From contig NZ_JAOEBG010000003.1 of the NCBI RefSeq assembly GCF_029836165.1, positions 294,665-358,664 on the forward strand: DNA of 64,000 nucleotides, in the 5' to 3' direction. Shown piece after piece: positions 40,320-49,818 of the stretch. Origin of the DNA: Pseudomonas sp. GD04091. GTDB taxonomy: Bacteria; Pseudomonadota; Gammaproteobacteria; Pseudomonadales; Pseudomonadaceae. The stretch's first letter is position 1; every line of letters begins with the position of its first letter. The position numbers and the translations under genes are program-made. The notes below the pieces were generated by a model, which ran no database searches, was not told where the DNA came from, and saw nothing but the letters and a program-made list of their open reading frames with translations.

Positions 40320-41354
40320 ATGCACAAGCAGTTGAAACTGACCGCACTGGCACTGGGGCTGTTCGTCGCCGGCCAGGCCATGGCGGCTGACCTGACCGTG
40401 ATTTCCTTCGGTGGTGCCAACAAGGCCGCCCAGGTCAAGGCGTTCTACGAGCCATGGGAGAAGGCCGGCAAGGGCAAGATCGTCGCTGGGGAGTACAACG
40501 GTGAGATGGCCAAGGTCAAAGCCATGGTCGATACCAAGAGCGTGAGCTGGAACCTGGTGGAGGTGGAGTCTCCGGAGCTGGCCCGCGGCTGCGATGAAGG
40601 CATGTTCGAAGAGCTCGACCCCGCGTTGTTCGGCAACGAGGCCGACTATGTGCCGGGTGCCATCCAGCCATGTGGTGTAGGTTTCTTCGTCTGGTCCACG
40701 GTGCTGGCCTACAACGCCGACAAGCTCAAGACCGCTCCCACCAGCTGGGCCGACTTCTGGGACACCAAGCAATTCCCGGGCAAGCGTGGCCTGCGCAAGG
40801 GCGCCAAGTACACCCTCGAATTCGCCCTGATGGCCGACGGCGTCGCGCCGAAAGAGGTGTACAAGGTGCTCGGCACCAAGGAAGGCCAGGACCGCGCCTT
40901 CAAGAAACTCGACCAGCTCAAGCCGAGCATCCAGTGGTGGGAAGCCGGCGCCCAGCCGCCGCAGTACCTGGCCTCGGGTGATGTAGTCATGAGCTCGGCC
41001 TACAACGGCCGCATCGCCGCGGTGCAGAAAGAGAGCAATCTCAAGGTGGTGTGGAACGGCGGCATCTACGACTTCGACGCCTGGGCGATTCCGAAAGGCG
41101 CCAAGAATGTGGAGGAGGCGAAGAAGTTCATCGCCTATACCGTCCAGCCCGAGCAGCAGAAGACCTACTCCGAGAACATCGCCTACGGCCCGGCCAACTC
41201 CAAGGCTGTCCCGCTGCTGGCCGATGCGGTGAAGAAGGACATGCCGACCACGCCTGAGAACATCGCCAACCAGGTGCAGATCGACGTGGCGTTCTGGGCC
41301 GACAACAGCGAACAGCTGGAGCAACGCTTCAACGCCTGGGCGGCGAAGAAGTAA
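40320..41354 (+). CDS. ABC transporter periplasmic substrate-binding protein
   Basis: A 344-residue periplasmic binding protein with a clear Sec signal peptide (MHKQLKLTALALGLFVAGQA then MA, cleavage before ADLTV). The mature part is the PotD/PotF-like fold (LTVISFGGANKAAQVKAFYE; YGPANSKAVPLL). GGAGAG lies 8 nt before the ATG. Polyamine or a related cation is the family guess; the ligand cannot be read from sequence. It is followed by a REP stem-loop before the permeases. Confidence 0.9.
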   Translation: MHKQLKLTALALGLFVAGQAMAADLTVISFGGANKAAQVKAFYEPWEKAGKGKIVAGEYNGEMAKVKAMVDTKSVSWNLVEVESPELARGCDEGMFEELDPALFGNEADYVPGAIQPCGVGFFVWSTVLAYNADKLKTAPTSWADFWDTKQFPGKRGLRKGAKYTLEFALMADGVAPKEVYKVLGTKEGQDRAFKKLDQLKPSIQWWEAGAQPPQYLASGDVVMSSAYNGRIAAVQKESNLKVVWNGGIYDFDAWAIPKGAKNVEEAKKFIAYTVQPEQQKTYSENIAYGPANSKAVPLLADAVKKDMPTTPENIANQVQIDVAFWADNSEQLEQRFNAWAAKK

Positions 41355-41378
41355 ACCACCTGGAGCCGCTACGCGGCT

Positions 41379-41464
41379 CATCGCCGGCAAGCCGGTTCCC
41401 ACAGGGATCGCACACTCCCTGAAACCAGTGCAGTACTTGTGGGAGCCGGCTTGCCGGCGATGGG
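41379..41464. repeat. Inverted REP pair inside the ABC operon
   Basis: ATCGCCGGCAAGCCGGTTCC and its inverted copy (GGGAGCCGGCTTGCCGGCGA) are separated by 30 nt and match at nearly all positions. The stem-loop sits between the binding-protein gene and the permease genes. Confidence 0.9.
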
Positions 41465-41507
41465 CTGCGCAGCAGCCCTAATTTCAGCCTGTATCGCGGA
41501 GTTCGCC

Positions 41508-42755
41508 ATGGCCATTGCAGTGCCCCTCAACGAAGGCGCGGGTAAAAGCCTCAAGCAGCGCCTCAAGCATGCCGAGCGGGTCAACCGCTGGAGGGCCCAG
41601 GCGCTGATCGCACCGCTGGTGCTGTTCCTGTTGCTGGTGTTCCTGGTACCCATCGCGGCGCTGCTGTACAAGAGCGTCGGCAACCCCGAGGTGGTCGCCG
41701 GGCTGCCGCGCACCGTCGAGGCGGTGGCGCAGTGGGATGGCAAGAGCCTGCCAGGCGAGGCGGTGTACAAGGCCCTGAGCCAGGACCTGGCCGAGTCGCG
41801 CAAGAACCAGACCCTGGGCGATCTCTCCAAACGCCTGAACATGGAGCTGGCCGGTTACCGCAGCCTGCTGGCCAAGACTGCGCGGGCGTTGCCGTTCAAG
41901 GCGCAGCCCGCTTCCTATAAAGATGCGCTGCAGACTCTCGACGAGCGCTGGGGCGACCCGGCCTACTGGCAGGCGATTCGCCGCAACACCAGCAGTGTCA
42001 CGCCGTTCTACCTGCTGGCGGCCCTTGACCACCGTATCGACGACCTCGGTGAACTGGCCAAGGCCACGCCGGACCAGGCCATCTACCTGGATATCTTCGC
42101 CCGTACCCTGTGGATGGGCGTGGTGATCACCGTGATCTGCCTGGTGCTGGCCTATCCGTTGGCGTATCTGCTGGCCAACCTGCCGACCCGCCAGAGCAAC
42201 CTGCTGATGATCCTGGTGCTGTTGCCGTTCTGGACTTCGATCCTGGTGCGGGTGGCGGCGTGGATCGTGCTACTGCAGTCGGGCGGCCTGATCAACAGCG
42301 CGCTGATGGCCACGGGCATCATCGACCAGCCGCTGGAACTGGTGTTCAACCGCACCGGTGTGTACATCGCCATGGTGCACATCCTGCTGCCGTTCATGAT
42401 CCTGCCGTTGTACAGCGTGATGAAGGGCATCTCGCCCAGCTACATGCGTGCGGCGATCTCGCTGGGCTGCCACCCGTTCGCCAGCTTCTGGCGGGTGTAT
42501 TTCCCACAGACCTATGCCGGTGTCGGCGCCGGCTGCCTGCTGGTGTTCATCATTTCGATCGGCTACTACATCACCCCGGCGCTGCTGGGCAGCCCGAACG
42601 ACCAGATGGTCAGCTACTTCGTCGCCTTCTACACCAACACCAGCATCAACTGGGGCATGGCCACCGCGCTGGGCGGGCTGTTGCTGCTGGCGACCGTGCT
42701 GCTGTACCTGATCTATAGCTGGCTGGTCGGCGCCAGCCGCCTGCGCCTGAGCTGA
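41508..42755 (+). CDS. ABC transporter permease (PotB-like, with long periplasmic insert)
   Basis: A 415-residue inner-membrane permease, about 130-140 longer than a usual PotB. After the first membrane helix (ALIAPLVLFLLLVFLVPIAA) there is a hydrophilic stretch of about 150 residues (NPEVVAGLPRTVEAVAQWDG onward) before the standard binding-protein-dependent permease core. That core contains the EAA-like cytoplasmic loop (YMRAAISLGCHPFASFWRVY). The start at 41508 follows GCGGAG by about 7 nt. It pairs with the next permease, 11 nt on. Confidence 0.9.
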   Translation: MAIAVPLNEGAGKSLKQRLKHAERVNRWRAQALIAPLVLFLLLVFLVPIAALLYKSVGNPEVVAGLPRTVEAVAQWDGKSLPGEAVYKALSQDLAESRKNQTLGDLSKRLNMELAGYRSLLAKTARALPFKAQPASYKDALQTLDERWGDPAYWQAIRRNTSSVTPFYLLAALDHRIDDLGELAKATPDQAIYLDIFARTLWMGVVITVICLVLAYPLAYLLANLPTRQSNLLMILVLLPFWTSILVRVAAWIVLLQSGGLINSALMATGIIDQPLELVFNRTGVYIAMVHILLPFMILPLYSVMKGISPSYMRAAISLGCHPFASFWRVYFPQTYAGVGAGCLLVFIISIGYYITPALLGSPNDQMVSYFVAFYTNTSINWGMATALGGLLLLATVLLYLIYSWLVGASRLRLS

Positions 42756-42766
42756 GGAGCCTCGTC

Positions 42767-43594
42767 ATGCCGAACCCTTACATGTCGCCCGTGGAGCGGG
42801 TGTGGTTCTACAGCCTGCGTATCCTCTGCGGCCTGATCCTGCTGTTCCTGGTGCTGCCAGTGCTGGTGATCGTGCCGTTGTCGTTCAACAGCGGGAGTTT
42901 CCTGGTCTATCCGCTGCAGGGCTTTTCGCTGCACTGGTACCAGGACTTCTTCGCCTCCGCCGAATGGATGCGCGCCTTGAAGAACAGCATCATCGTCGCC
43001 CCGGCGGCCACGGTGCTGGCCATGGTCTTCGGCACCCTGGCGGCCATTGGCCTGACTCGCGGCGATTTCCCCGGCAAGTCGCTGGTGATGGCGCTGGTGA
43101 TCTCGCCGATGGTGGTGCCGGTGGTGATCATCGGTGTGGCCAGCTATCTGTTCTTCGCCCCGCTGGGCATGGGCAACAGCTTCGTCTCGCTGATACTGGT
43201 GCATGCGGTGCTGGGGGTGCCGTTCGTGATCATCACCGTGTCGGCCACGTTGCAGGGGTTCAACTACAACCTGGTGCGGGCGGCGGCCAGCCTGGGCGCC
43301 TCGCCATTGCTGGCCTTCCGTCGGGTGACCCTGCCGCTGATCGCCCCCGGGGTGATTTCCGGGGCGTTGTTCGCCTTTGCCACGTCGTTCGACGAGGTGG
43401 TGGTGACGCTGTTCCTCGCCGGGCCGGAGCAGGCGACCCTGCCACGGCAGATGTTCAGCGGCATTCGCGAGAACCTGAGCCCGACCATTGCGGCGGCGGC
43501 CACCTTGCTGATCGCGTTCTCGGTGGTTCTGTTGCTGACCCTGGAGTGGTTGCGCGGGCGTAGCGAGAAGCTCAGAACGCAGCAACCGGCCTGA
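42767..43594 (+). CDS. ABC transporter permease (PotC-like)
   Basis: A 275-residue inner-membrane permease of the binding-protein-dependent type. Six hydrophobic segments are visible ([20 protein letters not shown] is the first). The EAA loop is [20 protein letters not shown]. Its length is normal for PotC. It is the last gene of the uptake operon and forms the channel with the preceding permease. A degenerate REP pair follows. Confidence 0.92.
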   Translation: MPNPYMSPVERVWFYSLRILCGLILLFLVLPVLVIVPLSFNSGSFLVYPLQGFSLHWYQDFFASAEWMRALKNSIIVAPAATVLAMVFGTLAAIGLTRGDFPGKSLVMALVISPMVVPVVIIGVASYLFFAPLGMGNSFVSLILVHAVLGVPFVIITVSATLQGFNYNLVRAAASLGASPLLAFRRVTLPLIAPGVISGALFAFATSFDEVVVTLFLAGPEQATLPRQMFSGIRENLSPTIAAAATLLIAFSVVLLLTLEWLRGRSEKLRTQQPA

Positions 43595-43638
43595 TCCGAG
43601 TGCATGCGGGATCGGCAATGGGTAGGCGCGGGTGGCGT

Positions 43639-43722
43639 GGGCGCGGGCTTGCCTCGCGATAGCGGTAGTGGAAGTCTCGTCGCAATCGCGGGGCAAGTCG
43701 GGTCGCCGCATCGCCGCTCCCA
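43639..43722. repeat. Degenerate REP-like inverted pair
   Basis: GGCGCGGGCTTGCCTCGCGA and ATCGCGGGGCAAGTCGGGTC face each other between the end of the ABC operon and rpe. They are less conserved than the other copies. Confidence 0.55.
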
Positions 43723-43828
43723 GGCTGTTTGCCCTACTGGCCGTTTCACACCCTTGATACCAATCAGCCCCGATCCGCTTCCCTGAGTTACAATGCGCGC
43801 CACCGTGATTCTGCCCAACAGGTGCGCC

Positions 43829-44503
43829 ATGCAGCCCTACGCTATTGCCCCCTCCATTCTGTCCGCCGATTTCGCCCGCCTGGGCGAGGACGTCGACAAG
43901 GTCCTGGCCGCCGGGGCCGACATCGTCCACTTCGATGTCATGGACAACCATTACGTGCCCAATCTGACCATCGGCCCGATGGTCTGCAGCGCGCTGCGCA
44001 AGTACGGCGTGACCGCGCCGATCGACGTGCACCTGATGGTCAGCCCGGTCGACCGTATCATCGGCGACTTCATCGAGGCCGGCGCCACCTACATCACCTT
44101 CCACCCGGAAGCCTCGCAGCACATCGACCGTTCGCTGCAGTTGATCCGTGACGGGGGTTGCAAGGCCGGCCTGGTGTTCAATCCGGCCACCGGCCTGGAC
44201 GCCCTGAAGTACGTGATGGACAAGATCGACATGGTCCTGCTGATGAGCGTAAACCCAGGCTTCGGCGGGCAGAAGTTCATTCCCGGCACCCTCGACAAGC
44301 TGCGCGAGGCCCGCGCGCTGATCGACGCCAGCGGCCGTGACATCCGCCTGGAGATCGACGGCGGCGTCAACGTCAACAACATCCGCGAGATCACTGCCGC
44401 TGGCGCCGACACTTTCGTGGCCGGCTCGGCGATCTTCAATGCCCCGGACTACAAGGAAGTCATCGACAAGATGCGTGCCGAAATGGTGCTGGCACGCGCA
44501 TGA
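43829..44503 (+). CDS. rpe: Ribulose-phosphate 3-epimerase
   Basis: A 224-residue TIM-barrel enzyme interconverting ribulose-5-P and xylulose-5-P in the pentose phosphate pathway. Visible family motifs are [48 protein letters not shown] and IDGGVN, which hold the metal-binding and catalytic residues. The ATG at 43829 follows AGGTG by 5 nt. It overlaps gph by 4 nt (ATGA). Confidence 0.97.
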   Translation: MQPYAIAPSILSADFARLGEDVDKVLAAGADIVHFDVMDNHYVPNLTIGPMVCSALRKYGVTAPIDVHLMVSPVDRIIGDFIEAGATYITFHPEASQHIDRSLQLIRDGGCKAGLVFNPATGLDALKYVMDKIDMVLLMSVNPGFGGQKFIPGTLDKLREARALIDASGRDIRLEIDGGVNVNNIREITAAGADTFVAGSAIFNAPDYKEVIDKMRAEMVLARA

Positions 44504-45318
44504 GCGGCTTCGAGCAGCTGTTCCCGGGGACGCTGCCCAGGCTGGTGATGTTCGATCTGGATGGCACCCTGATCGACTCGGTACCGGACCTGGCCGCAGC
44601 CGTCGACCGCATGCTGCTCGAACTCGGGCGCCCGCCTGCCGGGCTGGAGGCGGTGCGTCACTGGGTCGGCAACGGCGCCCAGGTGCTGGTCCGCCGGGCC
44701 CTGGCCGGTGACATCGAACACGATACCGTGGACGATGAGCTGGCCGAGCGCGCCCTGGCGCTGTTCATGGAGGCCTACGCCCAAAGCCATGAACTCACCA
44801 TGGTCTACCCTGGCGTGCGCGACACCTTGCGCTGGCTGCGCAAGCAGGGCGTGGAGATGGCGCTGATCACCAACAAGCCCGAACGCTTCGTCGCTCCCCT
44901 GCTAGACCAGATGAAGATCGGTCGCTACTTCCGCTGGATCATCGGCGGCGACACCCTCCCGCAGAAGAAACCCGATCCGGCGGCGCTGCTGTTCGTGATG
45001 AAGATGGCAGGTGTCTCGCCGGCCGAGTCGCTGTTCGTCGGCGACTCGCGCAGCGATGTGCTGGCGGCCAGGGCGGCGGGGGTGCAGTGCGTCGGCCTGA
45101 CCTACGGCTACAACCATGGTCGGCCGATCGACGAAGAGTCCCCCAGCCTGGTGATCAGCGATTTGCGCTTGCTGCTGCCCGGTTGCTTAGTCACTGACAC
45201 TGGGATAACGTTGGCGGACCTTCAAGCCCCGCAAAGCAGAGACAACGACGTGGCGGTTACCGGCAAATTCTGGATGAAAGTCATCAAGGCCCTGGCCCGT
45301 TGGCGTTGGCGCGCCTGA
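44500..45318 (+). CDS. gph: Phosphoglycolate phosphatase, with trp leader peptide as its C-terminal end
   Basis: A 272-residue HAD-family phosphatase that removes 2-phosphoglycolate. The nucleophile motif [12 protein letters not shown], motif II ALITNKP and the late acidic motif FVGDSRSDV are in order. The HAD fold ends near residue 225 ([12 protein letters not shown]). The remaining ~45 residues end in [14 protein letters not shown], identical to the trp attenuator leader, in the same frame and with the same stop. The protein tail and regulatory peptide are therefore one coding stretch. It is cotranscribed with rpe, and trpE follows. Confidence 0.95.
   Translation: MSGFEQLFPGTLPRLVMFDLDGTLIDSVPDLAAAVDRMLLELGRPPAGLEAVRHWVGNGAQVLVRRALAGDIEHDTVDDELAERALALFMEAYAQSHELTMVYPGVRDTLRWLRKQGVEMALITNKPERFVAPLLDQMKIGRYFRWIIGGDTLPQKKPDPAALLFVMKMAGVSPAESLFVGDSRSDVLAARAAGVQCVGLTYGYNHGRPIDEESPSLVISDLRLLLPGCLVTDTGITLADLQAPQSRDNDVAVTGKFWMKVIKALARWRWRA
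45274..45318 (+). CDS. trpL: trpE attenuator leader peptide (inside gph, same frame)
   Basis: A 14-residue frame, [14 protein letters not shown], with two Trp codons close to its stop, 70 nt before trpE. Ribosome stalling at these codons would control read-through into trpE; attenuation of trpE and trpGDC has been reported in P. putida. No strong Shine-Dalgarno precedes the ATG. A GTG at 45250, preceded by AGAGA, would give a 22-residue leader with three Trp codons. Alternatively ribosomes arriving from gph may read it. Confidence 0.75.
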   Translation: MKVIKALARWRWRA

Positions 45319-45327
45319 CTCCTGCCC

Positions 45328-45343
45328 GCCGGCGCCTGCCGGC
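45328..45343 (+). promoter_or_regulatory. Hairpin in the trpE leader (attenuator candidate)
   Basis: GCCGGC-GCCT-GCCGGC starts 10 nt after the leader stop. No T-run follows closely, so the exact terminator pairing is not settled by eye. A similar GCCGG/CCGGC hairpin occurs behind the trpGDC leader. Confidence 0.45.
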
Positions 45344-45388
45344 CCGTCCGCTTGCCCGACCCCATTGCTGCTTGCCACGAGGCTACCC

Positions 45389-46870
45389 ATGACCCGCGAA
45401 GAATTCCTGCGCCTGGCCGCTGCCGGCTACAACCGCATTCCCCTGGCCTGTGAAACCCTGGCCGACTTCGACACGCCGCTGTCGATCTACCTGAAACTTG
45501 CCGACCAGCCCAACTCCTACCTGCTCGAGTCCGTGCAGGGTGGCGAGAAGTGGGGGCGCTATTCGATGATCGGCCTGCCATCGCGCACTGTGCTGCGTGT
45601 GCATGGCTATCACGTCAGCATCCTGCAGGATGGGGTCGAGGTGGAAAGCCACGATGTCGAGGACCCGCTGGCCTTCGTCGAGGCGTTCAAGGATCGCTAC
45701 AAGGTTGCCGACATTCCGGGGTTGCCGCGCTTCAATGGTGGCCTGGTCGGTTACTTTGGCTATGACTGCGTGCGTTATGTGGAGACGCGCCTGGGGGGCA
45801 GCCCGAATCCGGACCCGCTGGGCGTGCCGGACATCCTGCTGATGGTCTCCGACGCGGTGGTGGTGTTCGACAACCTGGCCGGCAAGATGCACGCGATCGT
45901 GCTGGTCGACCCGAGCGAAGAGCAAGCGTTCGAACAGGGCCAGGCTCGCCTGCAGGGTCTGCTGGACAAGCTGCGCCAGCCGATCGCCCCGCGCCGAGGC
46001 CTCGACCTCGGCGGTCCGCAGGCCGCCGAGCCGGCGTTCCGCTCCAGCTACACCCGTGCCGACTACGAAAACGCGGTGAACCGCATCAAGGAATACATCC
46101 TTGCCGGTGACTGCATGCAGGTGGTGCCGTCGCAGCGCATGTCCATCGACTTCCAGGCCGCGCCCATCGATCTGTACCGGGCGCTGCGCTGCTTCAACCC
46201 GACGCCGTACATGTACTTCTTCAACTTCGGTGACTTCCACGTGGTCGGCAGTTCGCCGGAGGTGCTGGTGCGTGTGGAGGACAATCTGGTCACCGTGCGT
46301 CCGATCGCCGGTACCCGTCCACGCGGGGCCACGGAAGAGGCGGATCGTGCGCTGGAAGACGACCTGCTGTCGGACGACAAGGAGATCGCCGAGCACCTGA
46401 TGCTCATCGACCTGGGCCGCAACGATGTCGGTCGAGTGTCTGCGACCGGCAGTGTGCGCCTGACGGAAAAAATGGTGATCGAGCGCTACTCGAACGTGAT
46501 GCACATCGTCTCCAACGTGACCGGCCAGTTGCGCGAAGGGCTGACCGCGATGGACGCGCTGCGGGCGATCCTGCCGGCCGGCACCTTGTCCGGCGCGCCG
46601 AAGATCCGCGCCATGGAGATCATCGACGAGCTGGAGCCGGTCAAGCGTGGTGTCTACGGCGGCGCGGTGGGTTACTTCGCCTGGAACGGCAACATGGACA
46701 CCGCCATCGCCATCCGCACCGCAGTGATCAAGGACGGCGAGCTGCACGTGCAGGCCGGTGGCGGTATCGTCGCCGACTCGGTGCCGGCGCTGGAGTGGGA
46801 AGAAACCATCAACAAGCGCCGGGCGATGTTCCGCGCGGTGGCGCTGGCCGAGCAGACCTGCGCCAAGTAG
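45389..46870 (+). CDS. trpE: Anthranilate synthase component I
   Basis: A 493-residue chorismate-utilising enzyme making anthranilate, the first committed step to tryptophan. The N-terminal feedback site contains LLES ([20 protein letters not shown]). The C-terminal catalytic part shows [27 protein letters not shown] and [20 protein letters not shown]. The ATG at 45389 follows GAGG. It is regulated by the leader at 45274. Its glutaminase partner trpG lies 2.3 kb downstream, separated by estP. Confidence 0.97.
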   Translation: MTREEFLRLAAAGYNRIPLACETLADFDTPLSIYLKLADQPNSYLLESVQGGEKWGRYSMIGLPSRTVLRVHGYHVSILQDGVEVESHDVEDPLAFVEAFKDRYKVADIPGLPRFNGGLVGYFGYDCVRYVETRLGGSPNPDPLGVPDILLMVSDAVVVFDNLAGKMHAIVLVDPSEEQAFEQGQARLQGLLDKLRQPIAPRRGLDLGGPQAAEPAFRSSYTRADYENAVNRIKEYILAGDCMQVVPSQRMSIDFQAAPIDLYRALRCFNPTPYMYFFNFGDFHVVGSSPEVLVRVEDNLVTVRPIAGTRPRGATEEADRALEDDLLSDDKEIAEHLMLIDLGRNDVGRVSATGSVRLTEKMVIERYSNVMHIVSNVTGQLREGLTAMDALRAILPAGTLSGAPKIRAMEIIDELEPVKRGVYGGAVGYFAWNGNMDTAIAIRTAVIKDGELHVQAGGGIVADSVPALEWEETINKRRAMFRAVALAEQTCAK

Positions 46871-46892
46871 ATTGATCGGGCTGCCGCGCAGT

Positions 46893-46917
46893 CCATTCAC
46901 GGGTTTACCGCGAATGG
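46893..46917. terminator. Hairpin between convergent trpE and estP
   Basis: CCATTC...GAATGG with inner CGGG/CCG, 22 nt after the trpE stop and before the estP stop. There is no T-run, so a weak or REP-related terminator. Confidence 0.4.
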
Positions 46918-46939
46918 GCTGCAAAGCGGCCCCGGCCAC

Positions 46940-48841
46940 TCAGAAGTCGACGCTCAACGCCAGGCTCACGCCCTGCTGGCGCAACTCATCACTCTTGCGC
47001 CAGTTGTAGTTCCCCCGCAGGTTCAGCCCCGGCACCAGCTCATGGGTCACGCCCAGGCTGGCGCGGGTCAGGTTGCTGTGCGGCGTATACCCGGTGAGGG
47101 TGAAGTCGTTCGCCGGCAGGCTGGTCAGGCGCATCCGCAGATCCTGCTGGTCATCTTCGAATTCGTGTTCGCGGGCGACCTCGGCAAACAGCTTGGTCGT
47201 CGGCAGGACCTGCACGCTACCCAGCAAGCCGGCCCCCAGCCGACGTGACGTACGTTCCTGATCGTCGAAGCCGAGCGCCGTGGAGCGGCCGCTCTTCTCG
47301 TCGTAGCCATCGACCTTGACCCGCGCATAGTCGGCGCTGACGAACGGTGCCAACTGCCAGGCGCCGCCCTCGGGCATCAGGTTGTAACCCAGCCGCGCGG
47401 TGACGGCCCAGGCCTCGCCATCGGTATCGCCTTTTTCGCTGCGTTCGTTCACCCCCAGGGCGAAGGTGCGCTTCAGGTCGCGGTAGTCGAGGTGCCCGAC
47501 ACTCAGCGCCGCGTCGGCCCACCAGCGATCCTGGTGGAACTGGGCGAAGGCACTGCCCAGGTAGCTGTCGAGTTTGTAGTCCGAGTCTTGCTGGCCGACT
47601 TCGAGCTTCTGCCGGTAGACCCCGGCGGCCAGGCCTACGCGCCAGGCGTCATCGAGCCGGTAGCTGCCACCCAAGGTCAGGTTGTAGCCACGCCCGTCAC
47701 CACTGGCTGCGCTGCGCTGGCTGCCGAAGTCCAGGTCCTGGCCGCCGGTGGCGACGAATGCCTGCCACTGACCGACTGCCTGCCACGGCGTCTGCCACTG
47801 ATTGCGCAGCTCGTCCTGATGGGCGCGGATGCTGGCGTGGGCGATTTCCGGCAGCAGTGTCAGCTCCCATGGCGCGGCCAGAATCGAAAAGCCGTAGTCG
47901 GCGATCAGTTGCTGGCCGGCGATGGTCGGATGCACGGAGTCGTTGAACAGCAGACGGGTCGGATCGGGGGCCGTGCCGTTGACGCCATGGACCGGATTGC
48001 CCACGCAGCCGTTGCCGCTGTAGCAGGTGCCTATCAGGTTCTGGTCGGCGGCCAGGCCGAACTGCGTCGGGTTGGCCAGTGCTTCCTGAAGCAGCACCGG
48101 CACGTTCAGTGGAATTATCTCGGCATCGATGCCGGCAAGTTGACTGACCAGCGACTGGTTGAACACGCCGGAGAGCAGCGACAGCTGACCCTGCTGGAGG
48201 GTACCGCTGAAGTTGGGCGTCTGTCCCAGGTCGGGCAGCAGCCAGACCATGATGTAGCGCGCGCCGGCCTGCTGCAGAGCCTGGGCGCTGGCGGCCAGGC
48301 GGGCGCCGGCGGCCGCGGCGCTGGCGCGGCTGGTGACCAGACGCTGGAGGAAATCGTTGCCGCCGCCGGTCAGGTAGTACAGCGCGTTCGGGTCGGCCGC
48401 CAGGCCGTTGGCCAGATAACCGGGACGCTCGCGCAACACGGTGCCGGCGCCGGGTTGGCCTGGGGGAATTACCGTCTGCGAACGGGTGGTGATCGAGTCG
48501 AGGACTTGTTGGGTGGTATAGCCGCCCACCGCCCAGTTGTTGCCGTCGGGCAGCCCCTGCAGCAGGTGGGTGAGCGAGGTGGAGGGGCCGAGCGAGGTCT
48601 CGCTGAAACCCAACCTGGCGCCAAGGATCATTGGCGAGACCGGCGCGAAGTTGCCGTTGTCGTCACGGTTGGTGAAGCGCATGCCCGCCGTGCCGCCGGT
48701 CAGGTCGGGAAACTGCCCGGCATCGCTGAGGCTGTCGCCGAAGACGACGAGCGAGCTGTAAGGGGAGGGGGCGGCCATGGCCTGACTGCAAGCCAGTGCC
48801 AAGGCTGCAAGTGACGTGCGCAGCAAAGGAGCCTTGTGCAT
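46940..48841 (-). CDS. estP: Autotransporter GDSL esterase EstP/EstA
   Basis: A 633-residue outer-membrane esterase. A signal peptide (~1-23) precedes a GDSL-family lipase domain with GDS at 35-37 ([13 protein letters not shown]), the GGGNDF block and a C-terminal catalytic Asp/His block ([14 protein letters not shown]). Residues ~370-633 form an autotransporter beta-barrel ending in Phe (LALSVDF), a signature of outer-membrane insertion. P. aeruginosa EstA, the related protein, hydrolyses glycerol esters and affects rhamnolipid and motility. The gene interrupts the trpE-trpG interval on the opposite strand. Confidence 0.93.
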   Translation of the reverse strand: MHKAPLLRTSLAALALACSQAMAAPSPYSSLVVFGDSLSDAGQFPDLTGGTAGMRFTNRDDNGNFAPVSPMILGARLGFSETSLGPSTSLTHLLQGLPDGNNWAVGGYTTQQVLDSITTRSQTVIPPGQPGAGTVLRERPGYLANGLAADPNALYYLTGGGNDFLQRLVTSRASAAAAGARLAASAQALQQAGARYIMVWLLPDLGQTPNFSGTLQQGQLSLLSGVFNQSLVSQLAGIDAEIIPLNVPVLLQEALANPTQFGLAADQNLIGTCYSGNGCVGNPVHGVNGTAPDPTRLLFNDSVHPTIAGQQLIADYGFSILAAPWELTLLPEIAHASIRAHQDELRNQWQTPWQAVGQWQAFVATGGQDLDFGSQRSAASGDGRGYNLTLGGSYRLDDAWRVGLAAGVYRQKLEVGQQDSDYKLDSYLGSAFAQFHQDRWWADAALSVGHLDYRDLKRTFALGVNERSEKGDTDGEAWAVTARLGYNLMPEGGAWQLAPFVSADYARVKVDGYDEKSGRSTALGFDDQERTSRRLGAGLLGSVQVLPTTKLFAEVAREHEFEDDQQDLRMRLTSLPANDFTLTGYTPHSNLTRASLGVTHELVPGLNLRGNYNWRKSDELRQQGVSLALSVDF

Positions 48842-48986
48842 GCATGAATATCCTTTTCGTTGTTTTTATCGGGACAAGCTGCATGACCATAGCAAATCGC
48901 CGGTCTTTGTCTGTCATTGCCTTCGTTTCCCCGTGTTTACGGGCATATTGCACCCGCCGCCCCGGTAGGCTACTGTGCCGGAACGT

Positions 48987-49073
48987 ATGAACGAGACCTA
49001 CCCCGTGTTGATCGTCAGCAAACTCTTGATGCGCGTTATCAAGGCCGTCGCCCGTTGGCGTTGGCGCGCCTGA
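48987..49073 (+). CDS. trpL: trpGDC attenuator leader peptide
   Basis: A 28-residue frame with GGAA before its ATG, ending [14 protein letters not shown]; the two Trp codons lie near the stop. The last 14 residues differ from the trpE leader at only two positions, and the DNA around the Trp codons is identical in both. It begins 229 nt before trpG. A shorter start at 49029 is possible. Ribosome stalling at low Trp-tRNA should relieve termination ahead of trpGDC. Confidence 0.75.
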   Translation: MNETYPVLIVSKLLMRVIKAVARWRWRA

Positions 49074-49083
49074 CTTTTCCCCT

Positions 49084-49100
49084 GCCGGCGCTCGCCCGGC
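49084..49100 (+). promoter_or_regulatory. Hairpin in the trpGDC leader (attenuator candidate)
   Basis: GCCGG-N7-CCGGC, 11 nt after the leader stop, in the same position as the trpE-leader hairpin and followed by CCGTCCCCGTTTGCC. Exact alternative pairings need folding. Confidence 0.45.
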
Positions 49101-49215
49101 CCGTCCCCGTTTGCCTTCCTTCGCTCCATCTGCCGCCTTGTGCGCAACTGCCCGCGCCCGCGATCGGCAGTGGAAGGCTCGAATCAAAAGTCAGTATTCA
49201 AGAGGTTCGTTGCAA

Positions 49216-49809
49216 ATGTTACTGATGATCGACAATTACGACTCCTTCACCTACAACGTCGTGCAGTACCTCGGCGAGCTGGGTGCCGAGGTCAAGGTCA
49301 TTCGCAATGACGAGATGACCATCGCCCAGATCGAAGCCCTGAACCCCGAGCGCATCGTCGTCTCTCCAGGCCCGTGCACTCCGAGCGAGGCCGGTGTCTC
49401 CATCGAGGCCATCCTGCACTTCGCCGGCAAGTTGCCGATTCTCGGCGTATGCCTCGGCCACCAGTCCATCGGCCAGGCCTTTGGCGGTGACGTGGTGCGC
49501 GCGCGCCAGGTGATGCACGGCAAGACCAGCCCGGTGTTCCACCGTGACCTGGGCGTGTTCGCCGGCCTGAACAATCCGCTGACCGTGACGCGTTACCACT
49601 CGCTGGTGGTCAAGCGCGACACCCTGCCGGACTGCCTGGAAGTGACTGCCTGGACTGCGCATGAGGACGGCGCCGTCGACGAAATCATGGGCCTGCGTCA
49701 CAAGACGCTGAACATCGAAGGGGTACAGTTCCACCCAGAGTCCATCCTCACCGAGCAGGGCCACGAGCTGTTCGCCAACTTCCTCAAGCAGACCGGCGGC
49801 CGCCGCTAA
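49216..49809 (+). CDS. trpG: Anthranilate synthase component II (glutamine amidotransferase)
   Basis: A 197-residue class-I glutaminase that feeds ammonia to TrpE. The catalytic Cys is in [15 protein letters not shown] and the His-Glu pair in FHPESIL. The ATG at 49216 ([14 protein letters not shown]) follows AGAGG at about 10 nt. It opens the trpGDC operon and is preceded by an attenuator leader. The same protein may also serve folate synthesis with PabB. Confidence 0.97.
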   Translation: MLLMIDNYDSFTYNVVQYLGELGAEVKVIRNDEMTIAQIEALNPERIVVSPGPCTPSEAGVSIEAILHFAGKLPILGVCLGHQSIGQAFGGDVVRARQVMHGKTSPVFHRDLGVFAGLNNPLTVTRYHSLVVKRDTLPDCLEVTAWTAHEDGAVDEIMGLRHKTLNIEGVQFHPESILTEQGHELFANFLKQTGGRR

Positions 49810-49818
49810 GGATCGATC

